Source: JBPYFK01 sp051984675
GTDB taxonomy: Bacteria > Actinomycetota > Actinomycetes > Mycobacteriales > Pseudonocardiaceae
Assembly (NCBI GenBank): GCA_051984675.1
Contig: JBPYFK010000167.1
Location: forward strand, 62,001-126,000
Length of the DNA: 64,000 bases
Direction of reading: 5' to 3'
A program made the position numbers and the translations under genes. The first letter of the stretch is position 1. Every line of letters starts with the position of its first letter. Of the stretch, positions 60,990 through 64,000 are shown piece by piece. Below the pieces are notes generated by a model. It was not told the DNA's origin. It searched no databases and saw only the letters and a list, made by a program, of their open reading frames with translations.

Positions 60990-61880
60990 TCACATACCCA
61001 CCTGGGCGAGAAACTCCTTCGCCACATCAGCCGGGTTCGCCTTGTCCGCGTCCACCCGCCTGTCCAGTCGCGTGAGCTCGTCGGTGGTCAACGCCGCCGA
61101 CACCCGATCCAGGGCCGCGACCTGCCGCGCATTCAGCCTTCCCCGGTTGACCAGCGGGACCACGTTCTGCGCCGGGTACATGTGCTTCGGGTCGTCGAGT
61201 TCGACCAACCGGTTCGTCCCGATCGCCGCCGACGTCGTGAACAGATCCGCCACCTGGATCTGGTTCGTGCGCAGCGCATCGACCGTGACGCTGCCGGCTT
61301 CCAGGCTGCGGATGTCGGCGAAACGGCACCCGTACAGCTGCTCGATCCTGGCCGTCCAGCGCGACTTCCATTCCGCGGGAGCGCCCAGCACGAGCTGGCC
61401 GCAGCGCGCACCAAGATCCTGCATGGACCGCACCCCGGACGCGGCGGTCTCCTGCGTCACCGCCAGCACGTCCTTGTCCTCCGCCGGCGACGGCCGTAGC
61501 ACCTCCAGGCCCGGCCGCAGCTTGCCGCGCAGCTCCGCGTACACCGCCGACGGCTCGGTGGTCTGCGATTTCGGGTCCAGGTACTGGAGCAAGTTGCCGG
61601 TGTAGTCAGGAATCACCGCCAGCTCACCACTGGACACCGCGTTGACGTAGAACTCCCGAGCGCCGATACGGCCCTTGGTCTGCACATTCGCGCCGGTGGA
61701 ACGCAGCGCACCGGCGTAGATGTACATCAGCAGCTCGCTTTCCGAGAAATCCGCCGAGCCCACCACCACCGGGCCGTTCGGGTCACCGCCTTTGTGCAGC
61801 GGGTCCTGCGAACCGCACCCGGCCAGCACGAACGCCATCACCATCGCGAGTGCACCGGCCACCCACCGCCGCAACGTCAC
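60990..61880 (-). CDS. Osmoprotectant (glycine betaine/choline) ABC transporter, substrate-binding lipoprotein
   Basis: 296 residues. Signal peptide with lipobox LAGC (Cys22), so anchored to the outer face of the membrane. OpuAC/ProX-like domain: VVGSADFSESELLMYIYAGALRSTGANV, VIPDYTGNLLQYL, LGAPAEWKSRW, and VADLFTTSAAIGTNRLVELDDPKHMYPAQNVVPLV. GGGGAG precedes the GTG. Last gene of the importer operon. Confidence 0.92.
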   Translation of the reverse strand: MTLRRWVAGALAMVMAFVLAGCGSQDPLHKGGDPNGPVVVGSADFSESELLMYIYAGALRSTGANVQTKGRIGAREFYVNAVSSGELAVIPDYTGNLLQYLDPKSQTTEPSAVYAELRGKLRPGLEVLRPSPAEDKDVLAVTQETAASGVRSMQDLGARCGQLVLGAPAEWKSRWTARIEQLYGCRFADIRSLEAGSVTVDALRTNQIQVADLFTTSAAIGTNRLVELDDPKHMYPAQNVVPLVNRGRLNARQVAALDRVSAALTTDELTRLDRRVDADKANPADVAKEFLAQVGM

Positions 61881-61888
61881 CAGCTCCC

Positions 61889-62584
61889 CTATCGTCTTTC
61901 CCGGACACCATCAGCGGTTCGCCCGGCCAACCGCAGGCCCGGCGGCACCAACCAGCGCGAGACTCCGGCCAGGGCAAGGTCAAGCAGGACCGCCAGGACG
62001 GCGATCGCGAGCGCGGCGGCGAGCATCTGGGCGTAGTCGAACACCTTGAGCCCATCGAGCAGCACGCGCCCGAGGCCACCCAGTCCGACGTAGGCCGCCA
62101 CCGCAGCCGTGGCCACAACCTGCAACATCGCGTTGCGCACGCCGCCGAGCAGCAGCGGCAACGCGTTGGGCAGTTCCACCTGCCGCAGCCGCTGCGCGCC
62201 GGTCATGCCCATTCCCCTGGCCGCGTCCACGACGTCCACCGGAACGCCCTGCACCCCGGCATACGTGCCGGACAGGATCGACGGGATCGCCAGCACCACC
62301 AAGCCGCCCAGCGCGGGCGCCTCGCTGAGGCCGAACACCAGCACCAGCAGCGTCACCAGGCCCAGTGTCGGCAGCGCGCGGACCGCGTTACTGGCGCCCA
62401 CGACAAGCACGGTGCCGCGACCGGTGTGTCCAATGTAGAGCCCCAGCGGGACCGCGATCAGCGCTGCCACCACGACCGAGACGACGCAGTAGTACAGGTG
62501 CAGAAGCAGTTGCGCGGGAAGGCCGTCCGGTCCGGTCCAATGCGCCGGGTCGGAAAGCCAGGCCAGCAACTCGGAGAGGATCAC
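61889..62584 (-). CDS. Osmoprotectant ABC transporter permease 1
   Basis: 231 residues with about six membrane segments. The EAA loop appears as VDAARGMGMTGAQRLRQVELPNALPLLLGGVRNAML; ASNAVRALPTLGLVTLL and TAAVAAYVGLGGLGRVLLDGL are typical of OpuB/OpuC permeases. GTG 62584 overlaps the stop of permease 2 (GTGA). Contributes one half of the membrane channel. Confidence 0.92.
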   Translation of the reverse strand: MILSELLAWLSDPAHWTGPDGLPAQLLLHLYYCVVSVVVAALIAVPLGLYIGHTGRGTVLVVGASNAVRALPTLGLVTLLVLVFGLSEAPALGGLVVLAIPSILSGTYAGVQGVPVDVVDAARGMGMTGAQRLRQVELPNALPLLLGGVRNAMLQVVATAAVAAYVGLGGLGRVLLDGLKVFDYAQMLAAALAIAVLAVLLDLALAGVSRWLVPPGLRLAGRTADGVRERR

Positions 62585-63252
62585 GGCGCGCCCGCCTTCC
62601 CCACCCGGCTCCACGGCGTCAGCACCCTGCACAGACCGAGAAGCAACAGGTCCATCGCCAGCGCCAGCGCGAGGATCAGCAGCAAGCCAACCACGACCTG
62701 CGCCACGTAGTCCCGCTGGAAACCGTCCGTGAACAGCTCACCGAGACCGCCGACCCCGATCAGGGCTCCGACGCTGACCAGGCTGATGTTGCTCACCGAC
62801 GCCACCCGCACCCCGGCAGCGAGCACCGGCACGGCCAACGGCAGCTCCACTGCCAGGAACCGCCGCCACGGCGGGTACCCCATCGCGGTCGCCGCCGCCG
62901 TGACCTGCGCGGGCACCGCTTCCAGCGCATCGAGTACGGGCCGCACCAGAAGCGCCGCGGTGTAGACGGTCAGCGCCACGACGACGTTGACCGGCTCGGT
63001 CTGCCCGGTACCCAAGACCGCCGGCACGACGACGAACAGCGCCAGTGACGGGATCGTGTACAGCACGTTCGAAGCGCCCAACAGCACGCCGCGTGCCGAG
63101 CGCACGCGCTGAGCGAGCCGTCCCACTGGCAAGGCCACGGTCAGGCCCAAGAGCAGGGGCAACAGCGCCAGGTAGACGTGCTGCGCCAGCTGCGTCACCA
63201 CGAGTTCGCGGTTGCTCGCGCTGGCGAGAAAGCCGATCAGCTCACCGATCAC
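62581..63252 (-). CDS. Osmoprotectant ABC transporter permease 2
   Basis: 223 residues, six membrane segments. ASNVLYTIPSLALFVVV, EAA loop TAAATAMGYPPWRRFLAVELPLAVPVLAAGVR and SVGALIGVGGLGELF match the OpuBB/ProW permeases. GTG 63252 overlaps the ATPase stop by four bases, so all four genes are one operon. Confidence 0.92.
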   Translation of the reverse strand: MIGELIGFLASASNRELVVTQLAQHVYLALLPLLLGLTVALPVGRLAQRVRSARGVLLGASNVLYTIPSLALFVVVPAVLGTGQTEPVNVVVALTVYTAALLVRPVLDALEAVPAQVTAAATAMGYPPWRRFLAVELPLAVPVLAAGVRVASVSNISLVSVGALIGVGGLGELFTDGFQRDYVAQVVVGLLLILALALAMDLLLLGLCRVLTPWSRVGKAGAP

Positions 63253-64000
63253 GATGCCCTGCCCTCGGGGCTTACAGGGGTGTCAGGGCTTACGGGCGTC
63301 TCGGGGGTCTCCGGGCTTACGGGGGAATCCGGGCTCGCCGCAGCGACCTCGGCTTCGCCGTTGACGCCGCCCGGGCGCTGCTGCTCGAGGAGATCGAGCA
63401 CGTGCTGCGCGGTGATGACGCCGACGAACCGCCCGTCGTCGTCGACGACGACCCCGAGCCCGGCGGGCGACGACAGCGCGGCATCCATCGCGCCACGCAG
63501 CGCGGCACCTTCCGGGTGCAGGGAACCGCCCGCGAGGAGCTGGTCCTCGCCGACCGGTTGTCCGTCCACTGTGGTCAACGGCGATTCCGGCGGCAACCAT
63601 CCTCGCGGCCTGCGGTCGCCGTCGAGGACCAGCGTCCAGCCGCCGGTCGCGCCCCCGACCGGCTCACCCAGCGCCACGGTGTCGACCGGACGTGGCCGGA
63701 GGCGGCCCTGAGCGCCGACGAAAGACAGCCGCCGATACCCGCGGTCGCGCCCGACGAACGACGCGACGAAGTCGTCGGCCGGCGCGGTGAGCAGCTCGTC
63801 CGGCTCCGCGTACTGGGCGAGGTGAGCGCCGGCGCGCAGCACCGCGACCTTCTCCCCGAGCCTCACCGCCTCGTCGATGTCGTGGGTGACGAACAGCACC
63901 GTCTTGCCCAGCTCGCTCTGCAGGCGCAGGAGCTCGTCCTGAAGCCCTTCCCGCACCACCGGGTCGACCGCGCTGAACGGCTCGTCCATCAGCAGCACCG
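63249..64000 (-). CDS. Osmoprotectant ABC transporter ATP-binding protein (5' end outside window)
   Basis: C-terminal ~250 residues only. Walker B LLMDEPFSAVDPVVREGLQ and switch His THDIDEAVRLGEKVAVL lie at the window edge; the P-loop and signature are beyond it. Two CBS-type segments follow (up to TAQHVLDLLEQQ), as in OpuCA/ProV, where they sense ionic strength or nucleotides. The last ~30 residues are repeats of SPETPETPVSPDTPVSPE, low complexity. Energises the importer. Confidence 0.92.
   Translation of the reverse strand, partial: VLLMDEPFSAVDPVVREGLQDELLRLQSELGKTVLFVTHDIDEAVRLGEKVAVLRAGAHLAQYAEPDELLTAPADDFVASFVGRDRGYRRLSFVGAQGRLRPRPVDTVALGEPVGGATGGWTLVLDGDRRPRGWLPPESPLTTVDGQPVGEDQLLAGGSLHPEGAALRGAMDAALSSPAGLGVVVDDDGRFVGVITAQHVLDLLEQQRPGGVNGEAEVAAASPDSPVSPETPETPVSPDTPVSPEGRAS

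Noticed and set aside
1..64000. CRISPR arrays, tRNA or rRNA genes, transposases and integrases
   Set aside because: None seen. The repeated elements are palindromes or short tandem repeats without spacer structure, and no mobile-element protein was recognised.

Overview
The window is high-G+C DNA with many GTG starts and many start/stop overlaps (ATGA, GTGA or TGATG). It carries a kgd-type SucA/SucB fusion, chaplin-like and SSI-like secreted proteins, and several families typical of multicellular actinobacteria. This points to a filamentous actinomycete, most likely Pseudonocardiaceae; the family-level call is inference. No rRNA, tRNA, CRISPR array, IS element or integrase was seen.

Layout. 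0-8.7 kb: the 3' half of metE, a CPBP membrane protease, a class A PBP, a small protein ending in an amyloid-signalling-like motif, a two-TM membrane protein, a conserved coiled-coil protein and two secreted proteins. These are separated by a family of long perfect palindromes. 8.7-12.2 kb: fadA-fadJ beta-oxidation operon. 12.3-18.2 kb: glcDEF-lctP glycolate/lactate oxidation and uptake. 18.4-21.5 kb: phosphodiesterase plus two MpaB/DUF2236 oxygenase-like proteins. 21.6-26.7 kb: acyl-CoA dehydrogenase, AMACR-like CoA transferase, divergent MerR regulator and acyl-CoA synthetase. The MerR/CoA-transferase intergenic region and the fadA promoter region share an identical 22-bp bipartite box. 27.0-27.5 kb: SSI-type protease inhibitor.

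27.5-30.5 kb, the main discovery: a compact lasso-peptide locus on the minus strand, ordered A-C-B1-B2. Its 36-residue precursor (30360..30470) has the leader motif YxxPxLxxxG and a conserved Thr at -2. The predicted core is LGGHRPRDLLIRHQLV with an eight-residue Leu1-Asp8 ring. No transporter gene is adjacent.

30.5-41.9 kb: TetR with a third MpaB gene, sdaA and gcvH under a tandem glycine riboswitch, a PucR regulator, a Phd-like protein, alanine dehydrogenase, an uncharacterised protein and an ABC exporter pair. Serine deaminase, the glycine-cleavage H protein and Ald together suggest amino-acid catabolism into pyruvate. 42.0-50.6 kb: a fused two-half ABC exporter, kgd and a DUF6104-type protein. 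50.6-52.5 kb: MtnA/eIF2B-like protein with a divergent GntR regulator. 52.5-60.4 kb: a complete histidine utilisation operon hutH-hutU-M20 hydrolase-hutF-hutI with a divergent IclR regulator. 60.4-64 kb: a small WH-motif protein and an OpuC/ProU-type osmoprotectant ABC importer cut by the window end.

Most families were recognised by eye from sequence motifs. No database search or structure prediction was run.
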